In this document: one piece after another, positions 34,401 to 46,833 of the stretch
How positions within the stretch are numbered: position 1 is the first letter of the stretch
How the letters are laid out: each line of letters starts with the position of its first letter
Assembly: GCA_029641185.1 (NCBI GenBank)
Contig: JAPWGK010000009.1
Span: 1,460,938 to 1,524,937, forward strand
Length of the DNA stretch: 64,000 nt
Reading direction: 5' to 3'
Source of the DNA: Pseudofabraea citricarpa
Lineage: Eukaryota; Ascomycota; Leotiomycetes; Helotiales; Dermateaceae
Translations under genes and position numbers: made by a program
Notes under the pieces: model-generated
What the model saw: only the letters and a program-made list of their open reading frames with translations
Databases searched by the model: none
What the model was told of the DNA's origin: nothing

Positions 34401-36103
34401 CGTAGTAACTGTATGCTTCTGAGTAGGTTAGTTATGCTTTATGGTAACTAATCGCTCTATAGCTACTAAGTGCCTTGAATCCACCCAACTGGCTTATAAT
34501 GTTTATCTGTAAAACAACCAATTGCTCCGTGGTGATGAGATGTTTCCAAGCAACAAAGAAGAGATCATCAAATGCTTCAAAGATAAAGCAGCTGGCCTGG
34601 TATGCCCCTTTTTCGATTTGATATTATTGCCGTTCACCGCCTGGCTTCGCACCACCAGTGGGATGCTACCGTATGCTACCGTATGCTACCGTATGCCACC
34701 GTACTCCAGTCTCCAGTTTCCAGTCTCCAGCAACAGAAAAGGTCCCTGAAACAGTGCCCCAAGATTCTCATTCAGGCTAGACGGGATGCCTCCAGCCGGC
34801 TCTAGTGATGGCGGCGACTTAGTTCTGAGTAGTCGAGTGACAGCAATTTAAAGACCAGACTATCCCACATCTGCTCATGTATCTAGGAGACTTTGCTTAG
34901 GCTAAACAGCTGGGCGGATTTCATATAGAGTTGACTTGTTAATGAAGTATTCTATGGCTTGCATAGTCATGACTGCTCATATCCCATGCCCCCAATTGGG
35001 ATCTTCATGCCCCTCCCGGAGTAAACACACCGAACCAGTGCGGCTTGCGATAGCTTCAGGGGAAAGCAAAGTCAAAAGAGAGTAGTTAGTGACGCTGCCG
35101 GTAATCAGATGAAGATGAAGCAGGACGTGTAACGGTTGCCAAAGTTCAGACGGGGAAGAGAAGGAAAGGCAAGGCGATGGGGAGTCCTCCTCCACCCACC
35201 CCCCTGACCACTAGACGACTTCTGCTACTACAGCGTCTACTACCTCTCGACTCTCGAGTGATTTGACTCCTCGTACTTTCACCACCCTCCAGACTCCAGA
35301 GTCCACTCACCTCTGGCTTCTCCTGGCAGACCAACACCATTCTGAACACACTCGACGATCTTGCGACATCGAGAAGACCCTTTTGGGTGCAAGATCTTCT
35401 GGTGCTTCGGACTTGCCTGGCAAAGAGGTTCGACACCCGCGATAAGGATTCCCCCCAAGGCTCAAGCTCAAGGACAGGGACAGGGACAGGCTCCACGGCG
35501 CGTTGCACCAAACCTGCCCCAATCTGCACAGTGCACAGTGCAGTGCAGTGCAGTGCTGCATACGGAGGCATTGAAAAAACAACCTCTGAGTCGCCGCCGT
35601 ACTGTACGCGGACAAGTACAAAGGACAAGTGCAATTCATAATAATACGACGGAGGTATAACCTGCCCTGACCTGACCTTACCGCTCGCTGGTCTACATTC
35701 CAACGACCCTGTACCTGAACTCTACACAAACACGACGAACGCCATCCTCTCCCACCAGCGGCATCTAGTTCTTCACCTCCAGCCTGTCCCCAAAACCCTA
35801 TTTCTGCATACGTCCTCGCTCTCCATACCCCCACATCCCAATTGCGAATACACAACCGTCCACGGCATTTTGCTCTCCAGACCGGCACACCATCTCTGCT
35901 GCTTGCGTCCGACTTTTGCATCTTCTCCACTGTCAGCCCTTTTCGCATTTTCTACTTCTTCGTCTTGGATCTTGGATACGACTTCAGTCAAAACAAAGCA
36001 TCTGCTAGTCTTCGATGCAGTGCTAGAGGAGGAACGTGAACTTTACGCACGGCAACTCTGCCCCACTGGTTGATTCTGACGCGCTGCAGATTTTTGGCAT
36101 GCC
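31417..36103. other. 4.7 kb gene-free region upstream of the DENN gene
   Basis: No convincing gene. Simple repeats seen: a CAG run near 34268-34287, three to four copies of the 10-mer ATGCTACCGT at about 34663-34702, GACAGG repeats near 35472-35492, and GTGCA/CAGTG repeats near 35527-35555. Several overlapping open frames at 35146-36050 on both strands are low in complexity and carry no known domain. The last kilobase is C/T-rich and could be a long 5' leader of the DENN gene. Functional non-coding RNA cannot be excluded. Confidence 0.5.
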
Positions 36104-39100
36104 ATGGACTCCAGCTCTGCTCCTCTGGCCGATTACTTTTGGATCGCTGGTGTAGATTCTTTATCATATGGAGAGGACTTCTCTTCGAACCCACGAGACA
36201 AGACGAGCAATGGCGCACCTCCGTCTCCGAATGTCGAGGCAACGATAGAGGAAGGCAGTGAGCCAGATACAAGCCCGGTGACGAGCAATGGCACATCACA
36301 TACAGCTGCCCGACATTCTCGCAATAACTCATGGAATCGCCTCAGCAAATTATCGAACGATGCGCGGAACTCGATACAGACCCTCGACGAGCTCGACCAT
36401 ACAAACAGTAATCGGAGTAGTGTCACAATTAAGGCTGGACAGACAAATGGCAATGGGTCATCGCTCTTTGCAGACTTTGACTTTGACAAGGCGCTTTTCA
36501 AGTTTGCGAACGAGAGAGAGAATTTTCTGGACGATTTGAGCTTCAGCGCAGGAGCCCCAGTACAAAATAGACCTCCCATGACCAATCCCAAAGCCGAACG
36601 ATTACGATATGACGATGGCGAAGGACCTAGCTCGAGCTTAGGGAGAAAGAGTCCTCTGCGGAGTGTAGGGGGGAGTATTAGAAGGAAAATAAGTTTTCGA
36701 GATATGAATAGCATGAAGAGACAACCTTCCTCAGTCAACAGAGCAAGTGAGTACATGCAACCCTGGCATACTTCTGCAGAAGGAAAAGGCCCTCTTGATG
36801 GGCGGAGAAGCGTAAAAACATTTTTGGTGCCGAGATACTAATTAATCCTGCGAAATAGCTTCTGTGCGAACATCAAGACGCATGAGCAACTACAATTCTG
36901 TCATACCTCCCCCAGAACCCCTGAATGCCGATCCCGATATGCATCCTCTAAAGCGACGATTTGAGCCAGTCTTACTCGATAGGTACCCCCCGAAGGGCTC
37001 AGTAGACGAGGCGAAGAGGAGAGGACGATTTCCCGATTATGTGCCTATGTTTGCATTTCCAAATGATATAAATATTGTGTCTTCCGACGAGCGGCCTCGA
37101 TCGACCTGGCATGGATTTGCTATGACCTCGGATGATAACTCGAAGATTTATGGAATTACGGTGATAGTTTGGATGCCTTTAAACCAAGACGCTGCAGCGA
37201 ATGTGGAAAGAAGATGCGAGCAATGGCGACAGGCGCATATGTCAAACGAGGAACGAGAACTTGCTGCAAGCTTGGGAGAAAGATTGGCAATGGAAAGGGC
37301 CAACTTATCACAATTATTAGCAAAATTACCTAGCGCCGTGTCTGGATCGGCTGCCAGAGAATCATTGGAGGAGCAAATTAGTGCAGTGGAAGAGAAGATC
37401 GGGCTCATGACTGATATGTTACGACCTGTACGACACGGTGCTGCTGCAAAGATCGATGGCTTAACAGATGGAGAGACTGGGCTTTGGACACCAAGAGCCT
37501 ATGGAATCTTAGGAAGAGATGCAAGCATGACGAGTTTTTGGAAAGAGTGGTTAAGAGCTGTAGTGGTCCCCATGACCGACGGAGCAATACTTAGAGTCCC
37601 AGCGAGTTCACCGAGGGTTGGCAGGTGGCAGCCTTTAGAACGATACGTTGTTAATTTGTGTACCGAGGCATTTACTCCGATATCTTCTGTTACGCAAGTC
37701 GAGCTCGCAGTACGGGAATTACGACTCTTCGCCAGAAAAGAAGCCGCCAATGAACTTCCCGAATCTCGGAATACGGACCTTTACGCACTGTTCAGAGCCC
37801 TGACACTACCAAATATTGTTGCTTTGCTTGAGTTTGCGCTGTCAGAGTCAAGAATCATTTTCTTATCATCTCATACAGCGATGCTCCACCTCGCGAGTAA
37901 AGCCCTCGCCAGTTTACTCTACCCATTTAAGTGGGCAAGCATATTCATACCAGTGCTTCCGGCCAGGCTCCTGTCAGCCCTCGAAGCACCTTGTCCTTAC
38001 ATTGTAGGGATTGAAAGAAGATACGAGAATATTGAACTTCCTGATGAAGATTATGTGTTGGTTGATCTAGACCAGGACATCATAGAATCGACATCTGCTC
38101 CCATACCATTGCCAAAACAACAGCGAAGAAAGCTAGTCGCGCTACTTCAACTCGCCGCACCGCATCATAATAGTCGAGGAGTCGCCGTTGGACCACCACC
38201 TTATGCAATCGAGACTTTCCCCTACGATGCTTTCTCGTCAGAAAATCCTACATTATTTACCCAGAACGCTGCCAAGAGTACCCTAGGAAGATATGTTAGC
38301 CAGAATTCGACCGCCTTTGGGGAACCGGATGAGCATTCGGCATCAAAGGTAACTTCTGTCTTCAATGCATTCTTACAATCTAAGAACGACCATACACGTG
38401 TCGAACGTCCTTCGACAAGTAGATCAAGCAAAGCAAGTCCTCCCGCTTCATTATCACCTGTCTCTGGCCATTACCCTGTATTCCCCTCCACACCCACCAC
38501 ACCCGTTTCCCGAAATGACTCTGGATTTGCACTTACAACTACTTTGAGAGAAAAGAGGTCCGGCCACTTTGATGCTGTTTCGAGAAGAAGTTCATCCTTT
38601 GGTATGGAACGCGCACCAACACTCCGTAAGCCAAATGTGCCATTTACCAACGGCCATGCTTCGAGTCTTTCAACTTCGGCTCTATCCATTGGAGACGCCA
38701 AATCCACTTATGGATATGCCCCTTCTACATATGCTGCCTCTACCTTAGCCGCGTCGACAATAATGCCTAACATGCTCATGCAACCAGTACGAAATACTGA
38801 CACTACCATATGGGTTGAAGGTCATTGCTTCGTGCTGCACCTCCACGACAACTCCTCAGTTTGCTCTATTTGTGAAGACAGATCAGAAGGAGACGGGATT
38901 TACAAATGCAGTAGCTGTTCTACGATATCCCATGGTCGCTGCTTGGGTCAAGCGTCCCTTGTTTGTCCTGCAGCTTTTCATCCGGATCGTGTGAGAGCAG
39001 CTTTTGTGCGATGTTTTGCTAGTCTACTTTTCACATACCGCAAGTATCTGAATAGACCGTCACGGGAACAGAAGATTAGTGGCCAGATTTACGGCTTCGA

Positions 39101-39629
39101 TATGGATGGATTCGTGAGGAGCTTGCCAAGTGAACATCAAGAGTATATATCGATGCTAAAGCAAACTCAAGGTAATTCCAAAGCTCTTACCATGCAAGTG
39201 CAAGCTCGCTAACAAAAAGAACCAGCATTCAATGAATTCATCCATGAGCGAGAATCAACCAACGCCAATGACCCCGGCATCCTCCTCTTCGACTCCATCA
39301 TTTTAGCCAAGCGAGCTCGTGGCCGTTCCTCCTTTTCATCAAAACCTCTCTCCATTTTCTCTTCACGTTCCAGCTCGCGCCAGATCTCTCATCTCGAGGA
39401 CACTTCAGATCATCTGTGGCGATCAGCAGCAGTACCTACACCCAGTGCCAAATTTCCTCCCGGCGCCGACTATCGCAGCGTCGTGAGCCGGATTCCAGCT
39501 CAGCTCGATCCAAGCTTGATGAAGGAGCCACGCACAATCCAAGGTATCCCGCGGATCGATGGACCCGGCAAACGAGTCGGCAGGAAAGCAGTCCCCAGTA
39601 TGCTGGGGACCAGTGGCAACAAGAAATAA
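36104..39629 (+). CDS. DENN-domain Rab GEF with internal C1 zinc finger
   Basis: A probable guanine nucleotide exchange factor for Rab GTPases in membrane traffic. Exons are 36104-36746, 36859-39171 and 39226-39629, giving 1119 residues. An N-terminal Ser-rich linker (1-230) precedes the upstream DENN segment (LLDRYPPK and FPDYVPMFAFPNDI). The central DENN core covers about 420-660, with VVVPM, LPNIVALLEFALSE, RIIFLSSH and LLYPFKWASIFIPVLP. At about 870-915 lies a perfect phorbol ester/C1 pattern: H, 12 residues, C-SI-C, then C-SS-C, four residues, H-GR-C, seven residues, C. The downstream DENN segment follows (ISGQIYGFDMDGFVRSLP) and contains the C-terminal frame ILLFDSIILAKRARG. C1 fingers bind diacylglycerol or phorbol ester in many proteins; whether this one does is unknown. 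Confidence 0.9.
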
Positions 39630-40884
39630 TCAGGATAGTAGCACTTTTGTTTTTGAAAATGGATAGGATATTTGTGTGTTTTTTGTGTAAGATTAGGATA
39701 CCTTCTTAAGAAGAAACGCGGAGCAAGCAGTAAAATTCACGGGTTGGAGCATAGCGAGGATTGTTTGATTGAAAGCAAAGCAAAGCAAAAAGTTGAGACT
39801 TGGGAAGAAACGCGCTGCATGGATTGGAGGAAAAGTAAGGCACAGCAGAGCAGAGCTGGGGGAAAGCGAAGCAAAGCAAAGCATAGGAGTTTCTTTTCTC
39901 TACGTTCCTTGGACATTACTTAGTCGGGCCCCAGGTTGGGGTTTCATCTTCCTACCCTCTTTTCTTTTTCTTTTTTTTCAAAGAAGAAAAAAAAAACACC
40001 ATTTAATTTTTTGTTGATATATCATCAAGTCCGTGTCGTCTTTGTCTCACATATTTTTGCTGATTCGTTGGGCTGTTGACTTATTTGCCCTGACTGACTG
40101 ATTACAAAGGAATGGCACGTAGATTAGGGATAAGTTGTATACCTGCCTACCTGGGTAGGTGTGTAAATAAGGTTTTCCATTTTTTTCTCTTCTGTCTCGA
40201 TGATAATTCATGCCTGCATACATGTGATGCATGACAGTAGTTACGGGGTCGTGGTACCCAATAGAGGAGCGAGGAATGTCAGTATCCTTTTTGCTTTCCT
40301 TTTTTGCAATCAATGCATGCATACTTCATGCACGCGCTCGAGCGAGCAGATATTTGCAAGGGTTTATGGAAGGAATGTCTCGGAATCTCGATTTTTATCG
40401 GCTTTGGGCCGGTGCCCGACGAAGGGAGGCTATTTTATCCTATTCGTCGCTTATTTTCTCGGTCAATTGATTTGCATCAAGGTACGCAGTATTGATCGTG
40501 AGAGACGTACAGTAGCGTGCCTGAGGATGCACGATGAATAGAAGAGAGAGGTGATTATTGGGCACTGCCAAGAAGGTGCTGCATAGGTTTGCATATAGAA
40601 GAGGTTGGTAAAAGTTTGATTTCTCTCCACTTCATTCAGACCGGAAACAGTCACATCAGACCATGTCATCTATCTCATGATCATCCTCCCTCAAATGAAA
40701 GCAAAGATGTGCGTCGCTGGAGAACAAGAGAAGGGTACGAGATTATCCTGTCGTAAAAACGCCATGCCATCAAATTCCCCCATAAAACTTCGAGAGAATA
40801 TAAAACAGGATCATCCCAGGATCCATAGTACCGACCCATGCACGCAATGCTTTTGCTTCTCATCACCAACAAATGGAAGGGTTA
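39630..40884. other. Intergenic between convergent genes
   Basis: 3' regions of the DENN gene and MTR4. A repeated AAGCA/AGCAA word occurs near 39771-39791 and again near 39867-39884, and T-rich/A-rich tracts lie at about 39960-40010. Short open frames on both strands carry no family signal. Confidence 0.5.
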
Positions 40885-43800
40885 CTACAAGTACAAACTC
40901 TGTGCGGAAACGATATCTCTACGGATCTTGGCAAGCGACTCTTCGAATCGAGTAGCGAGCTCGTCAGATCCCATTACCTTAGCTGCCTGTGCCATCTGTC
41001 GAAGAAGTTCCTCAAGTCGGCGGAAAAGACGGATAAGGGAACCTTCGTAAACATCGGTCATCTTGCAAATCTCTGCGAAGCTCTTGCCTGTTGCCCAAGA
41101 AAGAACAACTTCCATGAGTTCGTACTTGAAAGCCTGAACATACTCTTCTTCGTTGACATTCAGTTTGCTTTCTTGACTGACTTTGGCGATAATCCGAGCT
41201 TGAGCTTGGATCTCACGGAAAGGCTTTGCTAGTTCTTCTTTTAGAGGTGGGCATTGACTCTTCTCCTCGAAGATAAAGCACGAAAGAACGGCCGCGATGA
41301 GTTCAGGACTGAGTTCGTTGAAGAAGCGGTTGAATAGAAGTTCAGATAGAAGAAGCTCGTGACCATCGCCAGTAGATGAAATCTCACAAGCGACTCGAGC
41401 CTTCAACTGAACGACTTCTTGATCATTTATAAAATCAAGACGACGAAGAACACGCTTCCGTGACTTGAGTTCGTCAAGTTGCATGATGCTCAATGCAGCT
41501 GAAATTGACTTTTTCTTCTCTTTAATCTTCTTGCCGAGTTCCATCTTGACAGAGTATTGGTTGTACAGCTCAGGTAGGCGAGGAGAGTTGTGTAATGGAT
41601 TAGAAAGGAGACGAGATTCAAGCAACTCGATCTTTCGCAGAAGCTTTTTGAAAGAATCATCGGTAATGCCCATGTTTTCGATTGGATCGAGGATTGCGAT
41701 ACCATCAGGGAACCTGCGTTTCACTTCATCGAGAGATTTGCGCACGATGTTACGCTGGTCTGCAGAATGAAGTTCCTTGGGCAAGAATATGCGAACATGG
41801 CCAATTGCCTCAATGCACGATAGAAGCACTGGTACCACTTCCATCTTGCCTTTCTCACCTTCTCCTGGAGGTCGGATACCGGACGGTAGGTCAGTCTCGG
41901 TCTTAGTGCCCACCGTAGAAGACTCCGAGACGGGTAATAATACATCCAAAATGTATGATTGTTGAGGTTCAAAGTCAGCAGTCTGGCCCTTTGGAGCACG
42001 ACGCTGAGTGAACTTGACTACAGCACCCCAACCGAAATCATAATCCATATACTTGATATGCACAACACGACCCGGTTGCATGAATTGTAAGCAATAGTTG
42101 GGATGGTTGATCACATCTCGCATATCTTTGGCATACGATGTGAGTTGTTGCCGAAGGTCGTAGTATTCTTTGATCGTTGCCTCGTCTGCTATTTCCATGC
42201 TTTCTTTTTCCGTATGCAAATCTTGAAGTTCATTTTCTAATCCAGAAACACTTGATGTATTTTGGAATTGATAGAAACAATGCTCCAACATAAATTCTGG
42301 AGAAATGCCTTCGACTCTCATGAGGTTGAGAATCATGTTATATCCGAGATAGAACGCCGAATTAAGTTTGTCTTGCTGTCCTCGTACAATCTCCTTGGCT
42401 GTGGCCGGTTCCATCTTACTGTCTATCATCATAATGACAATACCTCTGTCATCCAAACCTCTACGTCCGGCACGACCAGACATCTGAACGAATTCTGAGG
42501 GCGTCAGATGTCGTGTAGCAACGCCGTCAAATTTCTCCACACTGGTGAAAACTACAGTTTTAGCAGGCATGTTCAGCCCAATTGAGAATGTTTCTGTTGC
42601 AAAAAGAACCTTGATCAAATTCTCTTGGAACAAGATCTCGATCGTCTCTTTCAGAATAGGAAGAAGTCCAGAATGATGAACTCCAATACCACGTCGAAGA
42701 AGAGGCAGAATATGTTGTATTTGAGGAAGAGTCTTATCTTCTTCTGACAACGACTCTATCGCACTTTCAAACACCTTTGTTACCATCTGCTTTTCCGAAT
42801 CATCATTGAATGCCATTGAACTCATCTGCAGGGCATAAGCCTCACACTCTCTCTTGCTGAAACTGAAAACAATCACAGGATTGTAGTGCTTAAGCATGAT
42901 CATCTTGACGATTTTGTAAATGTCAGAGCCCTCCTTGTTTGCTCCCTTATTTGTCTTCTTATCTTTGCCCTTTCCTTTCCGCTTTGCGTTTATATCGTTC
43001 GGGTCAGCACCCTTTTTGTCCTCTATCGTCGCCATGGCTTTTTGAAAATTGTCTTCCCTAAAGTTGCCTTTCTCATCCACAATCAAGTGGATGCCATCAG
43101 CGCCAGCGGGGAAGAAGTAATGTTGTAAAGGCGTTGGGCGGAAATCGGTGTATACAATATGACATGGCTGGTTATGCGTTTTGGTGATCCATTCAGCAAA
43201 TTGCATGGCATTAGGAATCGTAGCGGATAAGAAAACATATCGAACTTTGTCGGGCAGCAAGATGATCGTCTCTTCCCACACAACACCTCTCGTCTTGTCG
43301 CGCATGTAATGAATCTCGTCGAAGATAACCCATGCGACTTCTCGCATAATTTCCGAACCTCGATATAACATAGATCTTAAAATCTCTGTAGTCATAACAA
43401 GACATGTGGCTGTGGGGTTGATGGTAACATCTCCAGTCATCAGTCCAACATCTCCAAACTCTGCAGCAAACTCTCGATATTTCTGGTTGCTTAGCGCCTT
43501 GATTGGACTTGTGTAAATGACTCTCTGGTTGTTCTTCAGACTCTGAGCAATTGCATATTCTGCGACTACCGTCTTTCCAGCACTCGTATGTGCCGACACC
43601 AGAACACTTTCCCCTCTCTCTATCGATGCGATTGAGACCTTCTGGAAAGGATCTAATTCAAAGGGCCATTTGCGCGCCGGTGTTTCTGGCGAATTATGCT
43701 CTGAGATGGGGATGTAGACGTAATCGGGCGGGAGGGAGACTTGATGCTGGATGTTATGTTGTAAAACCAATGCTCCGTCGTCTTTGCTACCTTGTAGGCC

Positions 43801-44124
43801 TGCTGAAGCTGCTAGTTGTCGCGATTGCTCCGTCTGAAAGGTATCGGTAACCACCGGTTCTGCCTCAAGTTCTCTTCGTCGTCGCTTGCTTTCTTTCTTT
43901 TCCACCAAGGTATCATTCTCCTCTTCCCCCTGAACATCCGCCGGCTGCTCCTCCTCTACCATCTCCGTGTCTTCATCGTGAGCCTCAGAAGCTGCCTTTA
44001 CCTCACCATTGGCCTTTCTCTTCTTGATTTTGTCTTTCTTCTTATCCTTCTTGGATTTCTTGGTCGCATTATCAGCTGGTGCTCCTTGAGGCGCATCGTC
44101 GAAAACGTCAAATAGCTCATCCAT
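40885..44124 (-). CDS. MTR4: MTR4/Dob1, exosome-associated RNA helicase
   Basis: The Ski2-like RNA helicase of the TRAMP complex, which unwinds RNA and feeds it to the nuclear exosome for ribosomal RNA maturation and decay. A single 1079-residue exon matches the yeast length (1073). An N-terminal acidic and lysine-rich tail of about 140 residues leads to motif [10 protein letters not shown] (about 177-185), motif II DEIH (269-272), SATIPNA (motif III) and motif [16 protein letters not shown]. The arch (KOW/fist) region follows, beginning near [12 protein letters not shown] with the GWG of the KOW turn, then the C-terminal DSHCT bundle ending in [15 protein letters not shown]. The N-terminal arch-binding or Nop53-type partner motifs cannot be read. 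No intron is needed. It diverges from COX8. Confidence 0.98.
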   Translation of the reverse strand: MDELFDVFDDAPQGAPADNATKKSKKDKKKDKIKKRKANGEVKAASEAHDEDTEMVEEEQPADVQGEEENDTLVEKKESKRRRRELEAEPVVTDTFQTEQSRQLAASAGLQGSKDDGALVLQHNIQHQVSLPPDYVYIPISEHNSPETPARKWPFELDPFQKVSIASIERGESVLVSAHTSAGKTVVAEYAIAQSLKNNQRVIYTSPIKALSNQKYREFAAEFGDVGLMTGDVTINPTATCLVMTTEILRSMLYRGSEIMREVAWVIFDEIHYMRDKTRGVVWEETIILLPDKVRYVFLSATIPNAMQFAEWITKTHNQPCHIVYTDFRPTPLQHYFFPAGADGIHLIVDEKGNFREDNFQKAMATIEDKKGADPNDINAKRKGKGKDKKTNKGANKEGSDIYKIVKMIMLKHYNPVIVFSFSKRECEAYALQMSSMAFNDDSEKQMVTKVFESAIESLSEEDKTLPQIQHILPLLRRGIGVHHSGLLPILKETIEILFQENLIKVLFATETFSIGLNMPAKTVVFTSVEKFDGVATRHLTPSEFVQMSGRAGRRGLDDRGIVIMMIDSKMEPATAKEIVRGQQDKLNSAFYLGYNMILNLMRVEGISPEFMLEHCFYQFQNTSSVSGLENELQDLHTEKESMEIADEATIKEYYDLRQQLTSYAKDMRDVINHPNYCLQFMQPGRVVHIKYMDYDFGWGAVVKFTQRRAPKGQTADFEPQQSYILDVLLPVSESSTVGTKTETDLPSGIRPPGEGEKGKMEVVPVLLSCIEAIGHVRIFLPKELHSADQRNIVRKSLDEVKRRFPDGIAILDPIENMGITDDSFKKLLRKIELLESRLLSNPLHNSPRLPELYNQYSVKMELGKKIKEKKKSISAALSIMQLDELKSRKRVLRRLDFINDQEVVQLKARVACEISSTGDGHELLLSELLFNRFFNELSPELIAAVLSCFIFEEKSQCPPLKEELAKPFREIQAQARIIAKVSQESKLNVNEEEYVQAFKYELMEVVLSWATGKSFAEICKMTDVYEGSLIRLFRRLEELLRQMAQAAKVMGSDELATRFEESLAKIRRDIVSAQSLYL

Positions 44125-44453
44125 CTTGTTCGGCCTCCAAGGTTGACCTATCTCCCTTGAAAGGTGGTGGGTTGAAAATTTGGGGAAGCAAGATGTAGAG
44201 AACGGAAGCTATCAAGTTCAAAATCGAGTGACAAAATTTATCGGGTAAACAATTCACCGAATTCGGCGTTTTGGCTTGGCAGATGAGCCGAGCTCTTCCA
44301 AAATCGAACGACATCCAAACCTCCTCTCCAAGAACAAACCGCAATCAAATTCTACAAGGTATACAGTCCCCTAGAGTTCCCCCGACCTCAATCTTTCAAA
44401 AACTTTAAGCTACCACCTCAATTGGACCACAAGGGCTAATTCCGAGGTTCCAG
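44125..44453. promoter_or_regulatory. Shared divergent 5' region of MTR4 and COX8
   Basis: 329 bp between divergent starts. The mitochondrial gene and the nuclear RNA helicase share the space. No TATA box or known site is clear. Confidence 0.5.
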
Positions 44454-44744
44454 ATGTTATCCCGAGCAGCAGTCCGCGCCTCCTCCACGACCTCCATGGT
44501 CGCCCGCCGTGGCTTCCACTCTACTCGCGCCCAGCTGGGATCGCCATACCATTACCCCGAGGGCCCTCGAAGCAACATTCCCTTCAACCCTTTGACCAAG
44601 TACTTCGCTGTCAGATACTGGAGCTTCATGTTTGTTGGATTCGGTACGGTCACATCATACTCCTAAGCATACCATGACGCTAATTTCTACTCAGCGGCTC
44701 CATTCGGCGTTGCTTACTGGCAAACACACAAGAACCAGGGTTAA
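44454..44744 (+). CDS. COX8: Cytochrome c oxidase subunit VIIc-like (COX8)
   Basis: A small inner-membrane subunit of respiratory complex IV. Two exons, 44454-44643 and 44695-44744, give 79 residues. The first 26 residues are an Arg/Ser-rich presequence ending near GFHSTRAQ. The mature part has the family pattern PYHYPEGPRSNIPFN followed by LTKYFAVRYWSFMFVGFG, one membrane helix, and the soluble tail YWQTHKNQG. In yeast the equivalent is COX8; in animals COX7C. The intron has a GTACGG donor and a CTAAT branch near 44680, and a frame-restoring CAG acceptor. The name follows the family and is not certain for this lineage. Confidence 0.88.
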
Positions 44745-45012
44745 TTGGATCTGGTTTCGTGGTCAATTGATATGAGAGCGTGATGATTGGTGGATAGATG
44801 GAGTGTGGACCTTGTACATCAGGTGAAATATCACAAGAACATCAAATATTATTGTGCAGCACAGCCACATTTCACTGCAAACATTTGAGCTCCTTTCTGA
44901 TGAGAGAGTAAAAAATAAACTAAAAATAATGTTACTCGGCTTTCTTTTTTACACTATCGGATATATCTAATATGTACAGCAGGCTGCATGCCTCATTTGT
45001 ATTTTACAGTGG
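44745..45012. other. Short convergent intergenic region
   Basis: 3' regions of COX8 and the PPR gene. No feature seen. Confidence 0.4.
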
Positions 45013-46833
45013 TTATACATGCCCCTTCTCTAACATCCAATAATCTCGCCTGTCCATCTGATCATCAGCTTCAAGTAGAGGACGCATTTCGCTCAACATG
45101 AAATCCAAATCGTCTCCTTCGGGAGCCCAAATCTCCTTCAGGTCCTCCCAAACATCAATCATTTTTGGCTTTCCCGAGCACTTCGCAAAAGCCCTGAGTG
45201 CCCATATCGCTGTCCACCTTGAAATATACAACTCATTATCACCTTCTTTGACAGCTCGAAGGAAAGCCTTCCAAACGCTCTCGAGGCGTTTCTCAGTCCA
45301 CTGCGTATATCGAGCGCCTCCGTGGAGAGCGAAGCCTTTAAGTAGTATGAGAAACATTGCACCGTGAAGAGGAAGATTAAATAACGGCATTTCGTCGAGA
45401 AACTGGGTTGCTTTGTGAAGTTCGCCAGAAACAATAGCAGAGTGGGCGAGCAAAATTCTGTAGGTCTGCAGGTTTGGTGTTAAGTCCGCCGTTTCCTGAA
45501 TTTCTTCCCTCAGTATCGGATCCTTTTTGGCCTTGAATGCCAATTCCATAAGTGACTTCGTTATCTCTCGTTGATCTTTGTAGTCTCTTTGACGAATGGG
45601 TTTCCCATTTCCATGCTGCTTCAGAGTGATTCTTTTCATTCTTTCGTATATGTGCAAAGCTGCTTGCTCCTCTTGGCATCTAATGAGACTCGCAATCATA
45701 GCATTAAGAACAACAACGTCCACAACCTCGTTGGCTTCCACGAGTTCCTTATATGCCAGACGCACACCGTCACCATCGCCCTTCAGGCCATGAAATGTAA
45801 TGAGACTGACATGATGATAACGATTATACTCCAAGCGACGAGTTTTCATTTCCTTGTAGATCATCTCAGCTAGAGTGAACTTGCCACATTTGCATGCTAC
45901 ATCAAAAAGAACATTGAAGGTGGCGCCGTTCGCTTTCACTCCCGCAACATGTTCCATCTCTCTCCACATATGCAAAGCTGCTTCAACTTCGGTATCTGTG
46001 GAAATGGTGACATAACGAGAAGCAAAAGATATCGCGCTTGTCCATTCGTGAACGCTGAGTGGTATGGCAGTTACTTTCATATCGTCGACGACTGAAAAAT
46101 ATCTCAACATCGAGTACTCGTCTTTCCGCTCCACAACCGACAGGTGATTTAGTAGTTTATGCCTAGTGTCTGCCTCGAGATATGGGACACGGGGTTCGGG
46201 GAGCTCTCTATAAAGCCTATATATTTCTTCTGGGTCATTCCGACGATCTTTAAGTGCAAGTTGGAGAGTCTTGATCATTTCCTTTGTTGCAGGATCTGAG
46301 GGCCAGGCATGTTGTGGAGGCGGCCATTCATCTTCGGTCTTGTCTGAAACTGTCAAATGAGGTCCATCTGATTGCGGATGGAGGTTTGGAAGTTCGAGTA
46401 GAGGTAATTGATCTGTGAATGAGTTTCCATCGTATTGATCCACCAGTGCCATGAGCTCTTCCTTTGTACGGTTTGGCACTGCTGTCATCACTGGAGCAGC
46501 TTGTGTATGATGCTGACGCCGGAAAGGATGAGTCCCAGCTGCCTGGCGACCTGAAAATGTAATTCGAGGCCTTTGATCTGCCGAATGCCTGCGATGGCCG
46601 TCCGCTGGGTTGTGCTGGTAACAATGTCCCATGCGGGCAAGAGAATTGATAAACCATGATTCAAGCCCTTGTCTCGAAATTGTTGTATGATAGGATCGAT
46701 GACTTTGCTTTCGTCGGATCCGCGGACGATGCACTTGTGGCAGCTCGATTGGACAAAGGAATGACAGAACGGCAGGTCTTATTTTCGAGACAAGTGCGCC
46801 GCTCGTGGAGGAAGAGCTGCAAAAGAGGGACAT
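45013..46833 (-). CDS. Pentatricopeptide repeat protein, mitochondrial
   Basis: A PPR protein of 606 residues in a single exon. A basic Ser/Arg-rich N-terminus of about 60 residues fits a mitochondrial presequence. From about residue 240 on, paired helices spaced near 35 residues are visible, for example the segment with MWREMEHVAGVKANGATFNVLFDVACK followed at about 36 residues by MIYKEMKTRRLEYNRYHHVSLITFH; NVLFD and VVLNAMIASL are typical helix A starts. Four to six repeats are likely. PPR proteins of this kind bind specific organellar RNAs for translation, processing or stability. The target cannot be told. It diverges from the mitoribosome gene RSM25. An acidic C-terminal tail (EADDQMDRRDYW) closes the protein. 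Confidence 0.85.
   Translation of the reverse strand: MSLFCSSSSTSGALVSKIRPAVLSFLCPIELPQVHRPRIRRKQSHRSYHTTISRQGLESWFINSLARMGHCYQHNPADGHRRHSADQRPRITFSGRQAAGTHPFRRQHHTQAAPVMTAVPNRTKEELMALVDQYDGNSFTDQLPLLELPNLHPQSDGPHLTVSDKTEDEWPPPQHAWPSDPATKEMIKTLQLALKDRRNDPEEIYRLYRELPEPRVPYLEADTRHKLLNHLSVVERKDEYSMLRYFSVVDDMKVTAIPLSVHEWTSAISFASRYVTISTDTEVEAALHMWREMEHVAGVKANGATFNVLFDVACKCGKFTLAEMIYKEMKTRRLEYNRYHHVSLITFHGLKGDGDGVRLAYKELVEANEVVDVVVLNAMIASLIRCQEEQAALHIYERMKRITLKQHGNGKPIRQRDYKDQREITKSLMELAFKAKKDPILREEIQETADLTPNLQTYRILLAHSAIVSGELHKATQFLDEMPLFNLPLHGAMFLILLKGFALHGGARYTQWTEKRLESVWKAFLRAVKEGDNELYISRWTAIWALRAFAKCSGKPKMIDVWEDLKEIWAPEGDDLDFMLSEMRPLLEADDQMDRRDYWMLEKGHV

Noticed and set aside
35427..35437. GGTTCGACACC, a perfect match to a tRNA B box
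   Set aside because: The flanking stem bases do not pair and no A box or cloverleaf fits upstream.
35146..36332. Several overlapping 100-210 codon frames on both strands
   Set aside because: Composition follows the repeats (GACAGG, GTGCA); no domain, and they overlap the leader of the DENN gene.
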